NCBI RefSeq assembly: GCF_029626145.1
Contig: NZ_JARUBJ010000002.1
Coordinates: 2,138,501 to 2,202,500, forward strand
From: Micromonospora sp. WMMD961
GTDB taxonomy: Bacteria > Actinomycetota > Actinomycetes > Mycobacteriales > Micromonosporaceae
Direction: 5' to 3'
Length of the DNA stretch: 64,000 nucleotides
Below are positions 8,735 through 17,536 of this stretch, piece by piece. The notes beneath the pieces were generated by a model. The model was given only the letters and a program-made list of their open reading frames with translations, was not told where the DNA came from and searched no databases. The position numbers and the translations under genes are program-made. Every line of letters starts with the position of its first letter. Within the stretch, counting starts at the first letter, position 1.

Positions 8735-10543
8735 GTGTCATCGTCCTATCGACGGCGAGCGGCCCAGGCAGGCTTGCTCGCCGCAACACTGGTGGCGGGG
8801 CTCGTCAACGCCTCGCCCGCCCAAGCTGTAACCGGCGGGACCGCCGTCACCGACGCGTCGTTCGCCTTCGTCGCCAAGGTCGACGTGGGCTCCCTGGAGC
8901 GCTCGTGCAGCGGTTCGGTAGTCGACGCCTGGTGGGTGCTCACCGCCAAGAGCTGCTTCAGCTTCGACGGTCAGGCCGTGGTCGCGGGCAAGCCGCCCAA
9001 GCCGACGACGGTCACCGTCGGGCGACCCGACCTCACCGCCTCGACGGGCGCGGTCGTGTCCGCCTTCCGGATCGTGCCGCATCCCGATCGTGACCTCGCG
9101 CTCGTGCGGTTGGACAGCCGGGTCGACGTGGCCCCGGTGGCACTCGGCGCCGCACCCACAGCCGGTGAGCAGCTCACCGGCGCCGGCTTCGGTCGCACCG
9201 GCACCGCCTGGGTTCCCGACCAGTTGCACAGCGGCTCCTTCGCGGTCCAGGCGGTCGGGGCGTCCACCCTGAACATCCTGGGCAGCGGGCAGACCGGCAT
9301 CTGCCGGGGTGACCTCGGCGGCCCCACCGTACGAGTGGTGAGCGGCAAGCCGCAGCTGGTCGGCGTGCACTACAGCTCGTGGCAGGGCGGCTGTTACGGC
9401 GAGACGGAAACCCGTCGCGACGCGGTGGACAGCCGGGTCGACGACCTCGCGTCCTGGTTCAGTGCCACCATGCCGCAGGGTGTGGCGACCGACAAGTACG
9501 AGGACGTGAACTTCCTGTACACGTACGACCCGGGAGAGGCCGCCCCGATCACCTTCCCGGCGACCTCGACCGGCGGGTTCGGCAGCCCGATCGGTTCGTG
9601 GAAGAGCACTGAGAAGCGGTACAACCGGGACCGGGTCAAGGTGTTCAACGACGACTTCGACGGCGACGGCATCAAGGACGTCGTGGCGTTGTCGACCGCT
9701 GCCGATGGCAGCTTCGCCATCGACACGTTCATCACCCAGGCCGACGGCAAGTACGGCGCGCCGCTCCGATCCTGGACCGCCGGGGCCGGCTGGGGTCACA
9801 TCACCAGCATGAAGATGGCCTCCGGGGACTTCAACGGTGATGGCCGGGCCGACCTGACCGCCTTCTACGGATATGAGCTGGGCAACGGCGACGAAGCCTG
9901 GATCAACTGGATCGCCCGACCGGACGGCGGGTTCGACGCCCCGAGCTCGGTGTGGCGGGCGACCACCTTCGGCAACTGGAACAGCACCGCCGTCTTCGCC
10001 GGGGATGTCAACGGGGACGGCCGGGCCGACGCCTCCCTGTTCTACGCGTACAGCGGTTCCAACAGTGGAGCCATGTCGATCATTACCTGGCCTGGTCGGG
10101 CCGACGGCACGTTCGGCGCCCCGTACACCTCCTGGTCCACCCCGAAGGAGAAGCCGTTCGCCGCACTCGCCAACATGAAGCTGAGGGCCGGCGACTTCAA
10201 CGGCGACGGTCGCGGTGACGTGGCGGTCCTCAAGTATCTCGGTTCCAGCAGCACCAGCCTGCACACCTTCACGGGCAAGGCGGACGGGACCTTCAACGCG
10301 CCCGTCCAATCCTGGTCGTCGACCAGTTTCGGGCACTTTGCGAGCATGAAGCTGGCTGCCGGTGACTACAACGGTGACAAGCGTGACGACCTGGCCGTGC
10401 TCTACGTGTACGCCGACGACGGCCTGAGCATGAACACCTTTATCTCGACCACGAGTGGAGGCTTCACCACGCCGTTCGGGTCGTGGGTGAACCGGCCGCG
10501 GACGTTCGGTTGGTGGCCCAACATGAGGTTCGACGGCGAGTAG
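8735..10543 (+). CDS. Secreted trypsin-fold pseudoprotease with FG-GAP/VCBS repeats
   Basis: The 602-residue protein has a signal peptide ending at ASPAQA, an S1 (trypsin-like) domain to about residue 245, and a C-terminal half with five calcium-binding type motifs of the form DFNGDGRAD (also DFDGDGIKD, DVNGDGRAD, DFNGDGRGD, DYNGDKRDD). The catalytic His position reads LTAKSC, giving Ser at about 73, and the catalytic Ser position reads CRGDLGGP, giving Leu at about 194. Only the Asp (D120 in DLALVRL) remains, so proteolysis is unlikely. Cysteines at the usual positions suggest a folded domain, perhaps binding a ligand. GTG 8735 follows AAAGGA and starts the signal peptide. Confidence 0.88.
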   Translation: MSSSYRRRAAQAGLLAATLVAGLVNASPAQAVTGGTAVTDASFAFVAKVDVGSLERSCSGSVVDAWWVLTAKSCFSFDGQAVVAGKPPKPTTVTVGRPDLTASTGAVVSAFRIVPHPDRDLALVRLDSRVDVAPVALGAAPTAGEQLTGAGFGRTGTAWVPDQLHSGSFAVQAVGASTLNILGSGQTGICRGDLGGPTVRVVSGKPQLVGVHYSSWQGGCYGETETRRDAVDSRVDDLASWFSATMPQGVATDKYEDVNFLYTYDPGEAAPITFPATSTGGFGSPIGSWKSTEKRYNRDRVKVFNDDFDGDGIKDVVALSTAADGSFAIDTFITQADGKYGAPLRSWTAGAGWGHITSMKMASGDFNGDGRADLTAFYGYELGNGDEAWINWIARPDGGFDAPSSVWRATTFGNWNSTAVFAGDVNGDGRADASLFYAYSGSNSGAMSIITWPGRADGTFGAPYTSWSTPKEKPFAALANMKLRAGDFNGDGRGDVAVLKYLGSSSTSLHTFTGKADGTFNAPVQSWSSTSFGHFASMKLAAGDYNGDKRDDLAVLYVYADDGLSMNTFISTTSGGFTTPFGSWVNRPRTFGWWPNMRFDGE

Positions 10544-10563
10544 TCGTTCCAGCGTGCCCCACG

Positions 10564-10596
10564 GGTCCCCCGCTTCCTGACCGGAGGCGGGGGACC
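10564..10596. terminator. Bidirectional terminator hairpin
   Basis: GGTCCCCCGC at 10564-10573 pairs with GCGGGGGACC at 10587-10596 around a 13-base loop. It lies between two convergent genes and can serve both strands. Confidence 0.7.
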
Positions 10597-10606
10597 TTCG
10601 CTCTGC

Positions 10607-10927
10607 TCAGTGCTCCCCGGTCAGGTTCACGATGACCACCCCGGCGATGATCAGTGCGATGCCGGTGAGCTTGGCCGGCCCGACCGACTCGTGCAGGAAC
10701 AACGCCCCGATAGCCACGATGGCCGCGGTGCCCAGACCCGACCAGAGGGCGTACGCGACACCGACCGGGATCTCCTTGACCGCCTGTGCCAGCAGCAGGA
10801 ACGCCAGCACGTACCCGGTAAGGCAGCCGACCGTCGGCCAGAGCCGGCTGAACCCCTCGGTGCTCTTGAGCAGGCTGGTCGCCAGCACCTCGGCGAGGAT
10901 GGCGATCCCCAGCAGCACGTACGCCAT
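10607..10927 (-). CDS. SMR-family small multidrug transporter
   Basis: The 106-residue protein has four hydrophobic helices and the family's essential glutamate E13 in helix 1 (LAEVLATSLLKS). PVGVAYALWSGLGTA in helix 3 and the closing IIAGVVIVNL are typical of EmrE/QacE-like proteins. SMR dimers exchange protons for lipophilic cations, guanidinium or polyamines. The substrate is not readable from sequence. ATG 10927 begins the first helix. It is a single gene without an obvious partner, unlike paired SMR systems. Confidence 0.9.
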   Translation of the reverse strand: MAYVLLGIAILAEVLATSLLKSTEGFSRLWPTVGCLTGYVLAFLLLAQAVKEIPVGVAYALWSGLGTAAIVAIGALFLHESVGPAKLTGIALIIAGVVIVNLTGEH

Positions 10928-11079
10928 GCGGTCCTCAGTCCTGACTTCTCGACGGCGGATGTCGCTGGTCAGGCTATCGTCGGCGTCCGGCGTCGTTCGA
11001 CATCCAACAGGTACCGTCGTCGCGCGGCCCCCCATCGCCGGGCGGCGGACGACCCCGGCCACATCTCACTCGGCCCCTT

Positions 11080-11494
11080 TGGAGCTGATGTCGCAAACGA
11101 TTCAGCCGTGCCCGGTCTCGTGGCGTGATCCCATTGCCGGTTTTTTGCCTGCGTGGCTGTCGGCCTGCCTGCCCGCGCGGCTGTCGGCCTGCGCGGCTGT
11201 CGGCCCGCGCGGCTGTCGGCCCGCGCGGCTGCCTGCTCGTTGGCCGCTTTCCGAGATCGCTTGCGCTGCCGTCGCGACTGGCCGGCGCTGGTGGGCTACC
11301 GGCCGCGAACGCCCAGGCCCGCCGGGTGACGCCTTCGGGCACCGACTGGTCGAGGCCGGCACCGACGCCGTCTCGGCCCTGCCCGGCGACCGCTGGGCTG
11401 TGCGGCCTGGAGAGTGTCTGCGCGCGGTGATCGGGAGTCCTGGTCGGGCGTGGATGTTCGTCGGGCGGATGAATCGTTTACGACATCAGCTCCA
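11080..11494. repeat. 415-bp segment with 29-bp inverted ends (MITE-like)
   Basis: The left end 11080-11108 and right end 11466-11494 are inverted copies with two mismatches. The shared core reads TGGAGCTGATGTCG, one variable base, then AAACGATTCA. The interior has no credible gene and contains a 16-bp minisatellite. No flanking direct duplication is visible. The layout suggests a small non-autonomous element or a large structured intergenic repeat. No transposase of matching ends is present in the window. Confidence 0.5.
11151..11238. repeat. 16-bp tandem repeat
   Basis: Three near-identical copies of GCGCGGCTGTCGGCCC occupy 11175-11222, with degenerate copies at 11151-11166 and 11223-11238. 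They lie inside the inverted-end segment. No protein is supported here. Confidence 0.75.
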
Positions 11495-11532
11495 TAGGCA
11501 GTCCTTGACGCGATGTTCCTCCCCGGGCGGAC

Positions 11533-11674
11533 CGTGCGGACTGCGCCCGCCGTGCGGACTGCGCCCGCCGTGCGGACTGCGCCCGCCGTGCGGACTGCGC
11601 CCGCCGTGCGGACTGCGCCCGCCGTGCGGACTGCGCCCGCCGTTGGGATTGGGCCCCGTGCGGACTGCGTCCGC
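11533..11674. repeat. 18-bp minisatellite, six exact copies
   Basis: The unit CGTGCGGACTGCGCCCGC occurs six times without change from 11533 to 11640, then a degenerate copy and a further copy with one change to 11674. The period is a multiple of three, so open frames run through it, but nothing around it looks coding. It sits 35 bases from the end of the convergent sigma factor gene and is likely to vary between strains. Confidence 0.85.
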
Positions 11675-11708
11675 CCCACTGACCCTGCCGGGGGTCCGCA
11701 GGTCGGTC

Positions 11709-12980
11709 TCAGCCCTCGGGTTGCGCCGGTGCGGGCTCGGTGGCGAGCCGGGCGGCTCGCATGGTGAGGTAGCGCTGCTCGGGCAGGCTGTTCGTGCGCG
11801 CCGCGGCGGCCCGGTAGTCCAGGATCGCCCGTTCCCGGTCACCGGCCATCTCGTGCAGGTGCGCCCGGGCAGCGGGCAGCCGGTGGTGCCCGGCGAGCCG
11901 GGGGTCGTCGGCCAGCGCGTCGACGGCGGCGAGACCGGCTGCCGGCCCGTGCACCATGGCGGTTGCCACGGCCCGGTTGAGCGCTACGACCGGGCTGCCG
12001 GCGAGCCGTTCCAGCACCTCGTAGAGCGCCAGGATCTGCGGCCAGTCGGTCGCGTCGGTGCTCGGTGCCTCGTCGTGCAACGCGGCGATGGCGGCCTGCA
12101 CCTGGTACGGGCCGACCGGCCCGCGCGGCAGCGCCCGGGTGACCAGGTCGACGCCCTCGGCGATCGCCGTTGCGTCCCAGCGGCTGCGGTCCTGGTCGGA
12201 CAGGGAGATCAGCTCGCCGGAGGGCCCGGTCCGCGCCGGACCGCGTGCCTCGGTGAGGAGCATCAACGCCAGCAGCCCGGCCGACTCGCTGTCGTCGGGC
12301 AGCAGCGCGTGCAGCGCGCGGGTCAGCCGGATCGCCTCGGCCGCGAGGTCGATCCGGCGCAGGTCCGCGCCGGTGCTGCTGGTGTGCCCCTCGGTGAAGA
12401 CCAGGTACAGCACCTGGCGGACGGCCGTCAACCGGTCGGCGCGCTCGGCCGGTTCGGGCATCCGGAACGGCAGCCCGGATGCGCGGATGCGCTGCTTGGC
12501 CCGGCTGATCCGCTGTGCCATTGTCGCCTCGGGCACCAGGAAGGCGCGGGCGATCTCGGCGGTGCCGAGTCCGCCGACGGCGCGCAGGGTCAGTGCCACC
12601 GCAGCCGTCGGGGCGAGTGCCGGGTGGCAGCAGAGCATCAGCAGGACCAGGGTGTCGTCCCGCTCGGCGGTCAACTCCTCGTCCGCGGCCGGCGCGTACC
12701 GCTGGTCGTCGGGGTTCCGGCGGGCGACCAGGTCCTCCCGGCGGCGTCGGGCCTGCTCGCCGCGGACCAGCTCGATCATCCTGCGGTAGCCGACCTGGAT
12801 CAGCCAGCCGCGTGGATTGTCCGGCACCCCCTCGGTCGGCCACTGGGTCGCGGCGGCCAGCAGTGCCTCCTGCACCGCGTCCTCGGCGGTGGCGAAGTCA
12901 CCGAAGCGGCGGGCGAGCACGCCGAGGACCTGCGGCGCAAGCTCGCGCAGCAGGTCCTCGACGCGAGGATCGATGGTCAG
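11709..12980 (-). CDS. ECF42-type RNA polymerase sigma factor with C-terminal TPR-like extension
   Basis: The 423-residue protein has sigma region 2 (AEDAVQEALLAAATQWP, then NPRGWLIQVGYRRMIE) and region 4 (LRAVGGLGTAEIARAF), followed by about 230 helical residues of DUF6596/TPR type. That extension marks the ECF42 group, which is encoded with a YCII/DGPF protein, as here. Homology begins before the first GTG (12920). The only start with a good Shine-Dalgarno (GGAG, 7 bases away) is CTG 12980, four bases after the YCII stop, so CTG initiation or coupled translation is inferred. It recruits core polymerase to its own promoter set. No anti-sigma gene is seen, and the extension is thought to regulate this group. 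Confidence 0.85.
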   Translation of the reverse strand: MTIDPRVEDLLRELAPQVLGVLARRFGDFATAEDAVQEALLAAATQWPTEGVPDNPRGWLIQVGYRRMIELVRGEQARRRREDLVARRNPDDQRYAPAADEELTAERDDTLVLLMLCCHPALAPTAAVALTLRAVGGLGTAEIARAFLVPEATMAQRISRAKQRIRASGLPFRMPEPAERADRLTAVRQVLYLVFTEGHTSSTGADLRRIDLAAEAIRLTRALHALLPDDSESAGLLALMLLTEARGPARTGPSGELISLSDQDRSRWDATAIAEGVDLVTRALPRGPVGPYQVQAAIAALHDEAPSTDATDWPQILALYEVLERLAGSPVVALNRAVATAMVHGPAAGLAAVDALADDPRLAGHHRLPAARAHLHEMAGDRERAILDYRAAAARTNSLPEQRYLTMRAARLATEPAPAQPEG

Positions 12981-12981
12981 T

Positions 12982-13383
12982 TCACAGCTCCTGTGGTGGC
13001 GCCGACATCACCGGGTGCACCTCGATCGGCATGTTCAGCGGGCGGCCACCCGGACCGGGGGCGGTGGAGATGTGCGCAGCCAGCTCCACCGCCCGCTGCG
13101 GGGTGTCGCAGTCGACGATCCAGAAGCCCGCGAGGAACTCCTTCGTCTCGGCGAACGGCCCCTCGGTGACCACCGGCGTACCGCCCTCACCGGCGCGGAC
13201 GATCCGGGCCTGCTGCGGACCGCCGAGGCCCTGCCCGTCGACCCACTCCCCGGCGGCGGTGAGCTTCTCGTTGACCTCGCCCATGAACGCGATGTGCGCC
13301 TGGACCTCCGCCGGGGTCCAGGTGTCGATGCTCGGGAAGTCGGTCCCGGCGGCGCTGAACTGCATCAGCAGCATGTACTTCAT
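12982..13383 (-). CDS. YCII/DGPF-domain protein
   Basis: The 133-residue protein has the start MKYMLLMQF and the family motif TEGPFAETKEFLAGFWIVDCDT. YCII/DGPF proteins are small ferredoxin-like folds of unclear activity that accompany ECF42 sigma factors. It is the first gene of the pair, with GAGGAG upstream of ATG 13383 and its stop next to the sigma start, so both are co-translated. A sensory or effector role in the sigma circuit is inferred from context only. Confidence 0.88.
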   Translation of the reverse strand: MKYMLLMQFSAAGTDFPSIDTWTPAEVQAHIAFMGEVNEKLTAAGEWVDGQGLGGPQQARIVRAGEGGTPVVTEGPFAETKEFLAGFWIVDCDTPQRAVELAAHISTAPGPGGRPLNMPIEVHPVMSAPPQEL

Positions 13384-13476
13384 CGTCTCGCTCCTCACAC
13401 CTGCGCACCATCTTCGGTGCTCTCACCCTGAGGTAGAAGCAGACGGCACCGTTCTCGACACCCTGACCGAAGATTT

Positions 13477-15684
13477 TCAGGCGGCCTCGGCCACCTCCAG
13501 CACCAGGCTCTGCTCCGGGTGCAGTGCGGGCATCTGCAAACCCACCCGGGCCAACGCCGCCCCGGTCAGCACGACACCGTCGGTCAACCAGGCCGGCGCG
13601 GACCGGTCGATGGTCGCCGGCAACGGCACGTCCGAGACCGGCCCCACCCGGTAACGGCGCTCCGGGTCCAGGCCGGGCAGCCGGACCGCGCCGGGGGACG
13701 GCGTGGCGGAGGTGGCCAGCCGCGCCACCGCGTACACCGCTCGGGTCTTGTCGCGGTCGACCACGCCGTGTGCCCAGACGGCCGGGTCCGGGTGGTCGAC
13801 CCGGACCACCCGGCCGGCGTGCAGGAGCGGGCGCAGCCGTTTGTGCAGTGCCACCCAGGCGGCCAGTTCGGTCTGCTCGGCGGCGCTGATCGAGGCGATG
13901 TCCCACTCGATGCCGTGGTGGCCGAAGAGCGCGGTGGCCGCCCGGAAACCGAGGTCGTGCACCCGGTTGGTGGTGTGCGAGCGCTGCGGGCCGATGTGCG
14001 TGCCGACCAGCTCCGGCGGCAGCAGCAGCCCGGTCCACCGTTGGATGCTGAGCCGTTCCAGGGCGTCGTTGCAGTCGCTGGCCCAGACCCGGTCGGTGCG
14101 GGCCAGGATGGCCAGGTCCACCCGGGCACCGCCGGACGAGCAGCTCTCGATCTCCAGGCCCGGATGACGGCTGCGCAGCTCGTCGAGGAGCCGGTAGACG
14201 GCCAGGGTCTGCCTGTGCACACCGGGTCGGCCATGGTGCCCGGCCTCGGTGAGGTCCCGGTTGTGGTCCCACTTGAGGTAGCTGATGCCGGGGTGTTCGG
14301 TGAGCAGGGCGTCGAGACGTTCCAGCACGTAGGCGTACGCCTCGGGGCGGCCCAGGTCGAGCACCTGCTGGTTGCGCCACGCCGGCGGCAGCCGCCCCGG
14401 TACGGCCAACAGCCAGTCCGGGTGCGCGCGGAACAGGTCGGAGTCGGGGTTGACCATCTCCGGCTCCACCCAGAGTCCGAACCGGAGGCCCCGGTCGGTC
14501 ACGTGGTCGATGAGCGGTTGCAGGCCGTCGGGCCAGACACCTTCGTCGACGTACCAGTCGCCGAGGCCGGCGGTGTCGTCGCGCCGACCGCGGAACCACC
14601 CGTCGTCGAGCACGAACCGCTCCACCCCGATCTGCGCGGCCCGGTCGGCGAGGGCCCGCAGCCGCTGCAGGTCGTGGTCGAAGTAGACCGCCTCCCAGAC
14701 GTTGAGGGTGACCGGCCGGGGGGAACGCGGGTGCCCGGGGCGGGCGCGCAGATGGGTGTGCAGCACCTCGCTGAGCCCGTCCAGCCCGGTGTCGGACCAG
14801 ACCGCGTAGAGCAGGGGAGTCTCGTACGACTCGCCGGGGCCGAGTCGGATCTCACCGGGCGCCAGCAACTCGCCGCCGCCGAGGGTCGACTCGCCGGTGG
14901 GCCGGCGCTCGGCGACGGTGACGTGATCACCGCTCCACGCCGTGTGCACCGCCCACACCTCGCCGTGGCCGAAGCCGAACCCGGGGGTGCCCGCGACCAG
15001 TAGCAGGGTGGCGTCGTGCCCGGTCCGCCCGTGCCGGCCCTCGCGGATCCAGGCGCCGTGCTGCCACGGGTGCCGTTGCGGGGAGCGTTCCCGGCACCAC
15101 CGGCCGGTGAGGTCCAGCAGTTCGGTCGCGACCGGTGGCACCGGCAGGACCGGGGTCAGCTCCCGCAGCTCGTACGCCGTGTCGCCGTCGTTGCGCAGCC
15201 GGTGCCGGATGGTCAGCAGGCCGTGCGGGTCGAGCATGATCTCGATGGTCAGGGCCAGCCCGGCGGCCGGGTCCGACGCCCGCACGCTCAGCAACGCCGC
15301 GCCGGGCTCGTCGTGCCCACCGTCGGCCGGGAGTACGCCCACCACCTCGCCGCCCGCAGCCAGGTGACCCGGTTCCGGGGCGATGTCGTGCAGGTCCCAC
15401 CCGTCGAGGCGGAAGGAGGTGGACCAGTCCCGTCCGTCGCGGTGCCCGGCCAAGCCTGGGCGACCACTCCAGCCGGCGCTCGCCTCCGGCAGCAGGGACA
15501 GCACGGGCGGCTCGTCGAAGCTGCTCGGCACCACCGGCGGTACTGTCGCGTCGGTGAGCTGGCGAAGGCCGGCGTCGTCGAGGTCGCCGACGTCGCCGCC
15601 CCAGTGCACGACCCGGGGCATTCCCGGGCCGCGCGCGTCGAGCACCAGGCTGGTCCGCGCGCGGCGCAGGTGCAGGATCGTCAT
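13477..15684 (-). CDS. GH36 alpha-galactosidase
   Basis: The 735-residue protein has the N-terminal beta-sandwich, a (beta/alpha)8 barrel and C-terminal sheet of GH36. The nucleophile is D473 in LKWDHNRDLTE, and the acid/base is D537 in WASDCNDALER. ESCSSGGARVDL is also conserved. It should release terminal alpha-1,6-galactose from melibiose, raffinose or galactomannan fragments. There is no signal peptide, so it acts inside the cell on imported sugar. Its ATG overlaps the stop of the upstream permease (ATGA), making it the last gene of the transporter operon. Confidence 0.93.
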   Translation of the reverse strand: MTILHLRRARTSLVLDARGPGMPRVVHWGGDVGDLDDAGLRQLTDATVPPVVPSSFDEPPVLSLLPEASAGWSGRPGLAGHRDGRDWSTSFRLDGWDLHDIAPEPGHLAAGGEVVGVLPADGGHDEPGAALLSVRASDPAAGLALTIEIMLDPHGLLTIRHRLRNDGDTAYELRELTPVLPVPPVATELLDLTGRWCRERSPQRHPWQHGAWIREGRHGRTGHDATLLLVAGTPGFGFGHGEVWAVHTAWSGDHVTVAERRPTGESTLGGGELLAPGEIRLGPGESYETPLLYAVWSDTGLDGLSEVLHTHLRARPGHPRSPRPVTLNVWEAVYFDHDLQRLRALADRAAQIGVERFVLDDGWFRGRRDDTAGLGDWYVDEGVWPDGLQPLIDHVTDRGLRFGLWVEPEMVNPDSDLFRAHPDWLLAVPGRLPPAWRNQQVLDLGRPEAYAYVLERLDALLTEHPGISYLKWDHNRDLTEAGHHGRPGVHRQTLAVYRLLDELRSRHPGLEIESCSSGGARVDLAILARTDRVWASDCNDALERLSIQRWTGLLLPPELVGTHIGPQRSHTTNRVHDLGFRAATALFGHHGIEWDIASISAAEQTELAAWVALHKRLRPLLHAGRVVRVDHPDPAVWAHGVVDRDKTRAVYAVARLATSATPSPGAVRLPGLDPERRYRVGPVSDVPLPATIDRSAPAWLTDGVVLTGAALARVGLQMPALHPEQSLVLEVAEAA

Positions 15685-16562
15685 CCCTTTGAGGCTCCCA
15701 AGGTCAGGCCCCGGACGAAGTGCCGCTGGAGCATGAAGAAGATCACGAGGGTGGGGATCGCGACGAGGACGCTGCCTGCCGAGACCAGGTTGTTGTCGGT
15801 GAAGAACTCGCCGCGCAGGTTGTTCAGCGAGCTGGTCACCGGGAACTTGTCGCCGGTGCGCATCAGGACGGTGGCCCAGAAGAACTCGTTGTAGATCCAG
15901 GTCACCTCCAGGGTCGCCAGCGCGGCCAGGGCCGGCCGGCACAGCGGCATGGTGACCTGCCAGTACTGCCGCCAGATGCTCGCTCCGTCGACCATTGCCG
16001 CCTCGTACAGGTCGCGGGGGAGCGCCTTCATGTAGTTGCTGAGCACGAAGACGCAGAACCCGCACTGGAAGGCGACGTTGATCAGGATCAGGCCCCAGTA
16101 GCTGTCGTAGAGCAACTCGGAGTCGCTCATGAACTCCGGCAGTGGCACCTCGGTGAACATCCGGAACAGCGGGATGAGCAGCGCCTGTTGGGGCAGCAGG
16201 TTGGCCGCCGTGAACACCCCGAGCAGGATGATGTTGAGCTTCCAACTGAACCGGGCGATCACGAACGCCACGCAGGACGCGAGGAAGAGGGTCAGCAGCA
16301 CCGCCGGCACGGTGATGTAGAGCGAGTTGAGGAAGTGCTGGCCGAACTCGGCCGTGCGCCAGGCGGTGACGTAGTTGTCGAAGGTCCAGCCGCCGAACGA
16401 CACGTAACCGTTGGCGGCGGTGTAGTCGTACGAGCGCAGCGACGTCAGGACCGCCCAGGCGATCGGGAAGAGCCAGGCCAGCGAGACGGCGATGAGGAAG
16501 CCGTGCAGCAGCAGCCGCAGCGGGGTCAGCTTGCGCCGGCGGACCGGAGTGTCGACGCTCAT
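15681..16562 (-). CDS. Sugar ABC transporter permease, MalG type
   Basis: The 293-residue inner-membrane protein has six predicted helices and the ATPase-coupling EAA loop YEAAMVDGASIWRQYWQVTM. It pairs with the MalF-type permease encoded just upstream (4-base overlap) and the lipoprotein before that. No ATPase gene is in the operon, so a shared MsiK-type ATPase is inferred, as in other actinomycete sugar importers. The alpha-galactosidase downstream suggests an alpha-galactoside substrate. Confidence 0.92.
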   Translation of the reverse strand: MSVDTPVRRRKLTPLRLLLHGFLIAVSLAWLFPIAWAVLTSLRSYDYTAANGYVSFGGWTFDNYVTAWRTAEFGQHFLNSLYITVPAVLLTLFLASCVAFVIARFSWKLNIILLGVFTAANLLPQQALLIPLFRMFTEVPLPEFMSDSELLYDSYWGLILINVAFQCGFCVFVLSNYMKALPRDLYEAAMVDGASIWRQYWQVTMPLCRPALAALATLEVTWIYNEFFWATVLMRTGDKFPVTSSLNNLRGEFFTDNNLVSAGSVLVAIPTLVIFFMLQRHFVRGLTLGASKG

Positions 16563-17515
16563 TCCCGGTTCTCCCTCATCACGGTCGCCAGGTAGATGGT
16601 GATGAAGACCAGCGAGACGACCAGCATGATCGTCGCCAGTGCCGAGCCGAACCCGATCCGGCTCGCCTCACCCACCACGTTCTGGGTGACCAGCGCGGAG
16701 ATCAGCTCCAACCCGTTGCGGCCCTTGTTGACCACCCAGACCAGGTCGAACGCGCGCAGTGACTCGATCACGGTCACCACCAGCACGATGATGTTGATGG
16801 GTCGCAGCACCGGGAAGACCACCCGGAAGAAGGTGCGGGCCTCGGAGGCGCCGTCGACGGCCGCGGCCTCCCGTAGCGACGGGTCGACGCCCTTCAGCCC
16901 GGCCAGGTAGAGCAGCATGATGTATCCGACGTGCCGCCACCCGGAGGCGACCAGGACCGCCCAGATGTTGACGTTCGAGTCGCCGTACCAGTCGACGTTG
17001 CTGTTGAACACCGCGTTGATCAGGCCCTGGTCGCGGGAGTACAGCAGTTGCCAGACGAAGCCGATCAACGCCAGCGAGAGCACCACCGGCAGGTAGAGCG
17101 CGGTCTGGTAGAAGCGGCTGCCGCGCAACTCCTTGTCGAGCAGGACGGCCAGGAACATGCCGAACGGTGTGGCGACCACGAACAGCGCCGCCAACCAGAG
17201 CAGGTTGTGCTGGATCGCCGGCACGAACGGCGGGTAGATGTTCACCACGTCGTCGTAGTTGCGGGCGCCGACGAACTCGATCTCGTTGAGGGGGCCGATG
17301 CCGTCCCAGTTGGTGCCGGAGAGCAGCACGGTGGCCGCCGCCGGTAGCCAGACGAAGCCGGTGACGAGCAGCAGCGGCACGAGCACCATCAGCGTGATGA
17401 CCACGCGGTCGGTGCGGGACAGGAGCCGTAGCCGCCGACGACGACCACCCGTGGAGGTGGTCGCGGCCGGCGGCGGCACGGCGCGATCCGTTTGGATCAG
17501 GGGCAGGTCGGACAC
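16559..17515 (-). CDS. Sugar ABC transporter permease, MalF type
   Basis: The 318-residue protein has a basic cytoplasmic head and six membrane helices, with the EAA loop REAAAVDGASEARTFFRVVF. It forms the transmembrane pore with the MalG-type partner. The GTG start at 17515 has GGGGGAGG about 5 bases upstream. Spacing to the substrate-binding protein gene is 21 bases, so all are on one transcript. Confidence 0.92.
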   Translation of the reverse strand: MSDLPLIQTDRAVPPPAATTSTGGRRRRLRLLSRTDRVVITLMVLVPLLLVTGFVWLPAAATVLLSGTNWDGIGPLNEIEFVGARNYDDVVNIYPPFVPAIQHNLLWLAALFVVATPFGMFLAVLLDKELRGSRFYQTALYLPVVLSLALIGFVWQLLYSRDQGLINAVFNSNVDWYGDSNVNIWAVLVASGWRHVGYIMLLYLAGLKGVDPSLREAAAVDGASEARTFFRVVFPVLRPINIIVLVVTVIESLRAFDLVWVVNKGRNGLELISALVTQNVVGEASRIGFGSALATIMLVVSLVFITIYLATVMRENRE

Positions 17516-17536
17516 GATGTCCTCCCCCTTCCGCCG

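Noticed and set aside
11151..11674. Possible CRISPR array
   Set aside because: The 16- and 18-bp units are directly adjacent without unique spacers, and no cas genes are in the window.
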